Below, one piece after another: positions 4,989-5,021 of a stretch of DNA of 5,021 nucleotides (position 1 is its first letter; every line of letters starts with the position of its first letter). This DNA comes from Clostridiales bacterium. GTDB lineage: Bacteria; Bacillota; Clostridia; Peptostreptococcales; Anaerovoracaceae. Position numbers and translations under genes: made by a program. The notes under the pieces are model-generated. The model saw only the letters and a list, made by a program, of their open reading frames with translations. It made no database searches and was not told the DNA's origin. The stretch is taken from positions 1-5,021 of the forward strand of contig WRFF01000133.1 in assembly GCA_009778945.1 (NCBI GenBank), written 5' to 3'.

Positions 4989-5021
4989 ATGGCTGTTACA
5001 TTTCTCGGAAACCCGATCACA
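4989..5021 (+). CDS. tpx: Start of a gene, probably thiol peroxidase (Tpx); cut by window edge
   Basis: Only 11 codons are visible: MAVTFLGNPIT. The pattern VTFxGNPxT is the typical N-terminus of Tpx, a cytoplasmic atypical 2-Cys peroxiredoxin that reduces hydroperoxides with thioredoxin. The start follows a very strong ribosome binding site and lies 18 bases after the UroD-family stop, so the two may share a transcript. The call rests on very few residues and the active-site Cys is outside the window. Confidence 0.6.
   Translation, partial: MAVTFLGNPIT

Overview
The window looks like chromosomal DNA of a moderately GC-rich anaerobic bacterium, most likely a member of the Bacillota (Clostridia). 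The reasons are strong AGGAG-type ribosome binding sites ahead of every gene, sigma-A-like promoters, and a uroporphyrinogen-decarboxylase-like methyltransferase of a type I associate with clostridial corrinoid metabolism. The taxonomic call is inference. I see no RNA gene, insertion sequence, CRISPR array or attachment site.

Layout. Positions 1-2160 hold two genes on the minus strand. They are an isochorismatase-fold protein (1372-2160) and, 51 bases downstream of it, a CocE/NonD-type alpha/beta hydrolase (1320 down to the left edge, C-terminus missing). Positions 2161-2486 are a divergent control region. It holds a probable minus-strand promoter, three tandem ACTGAAT repeats, and a strong plus-strand promoter with a perfect palindrome in its spacer, followed by a leader of about 109 nt that can fold. 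Positions 2487-3779 encode a 12-helix MFS transporter on the plus strand. Positions 3780-3977 contain a rho-independent terminator and then a separate promoter region with two inverted repeats. Positions 3978-4970 encode a uroporphyrinogen-decarboxylase-family (MtaA/CmuA-like) protein. From 4989 the first 11 codons of the next gene are visible, resembling thiol peroxidase (Tpx).

How the parts may work together (inference). A transporter lies back to back with two hydrolase-fold enzymes and is followed by a methyltransferase-like protein. This looks like a small catabolic module that imports a compound, cleaves an ester or amide, and possibly moves a methyl group. The substrate cannot be named from the sequence. 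No regulator gene lies in the window, but the control regions are rich in candidate operator sites.

The most notable observation is that the isochorismatase-fold and methyltransferase-like proteins keep their family folds but have substitutions at the textbook catalytic or metal-binding positions, and the CocE-like hydrolase keeps Ser and His but departs at neighbouring active-site positions. They either belong to divergent subfamilies with altered chemistry or have lost the classical activity.
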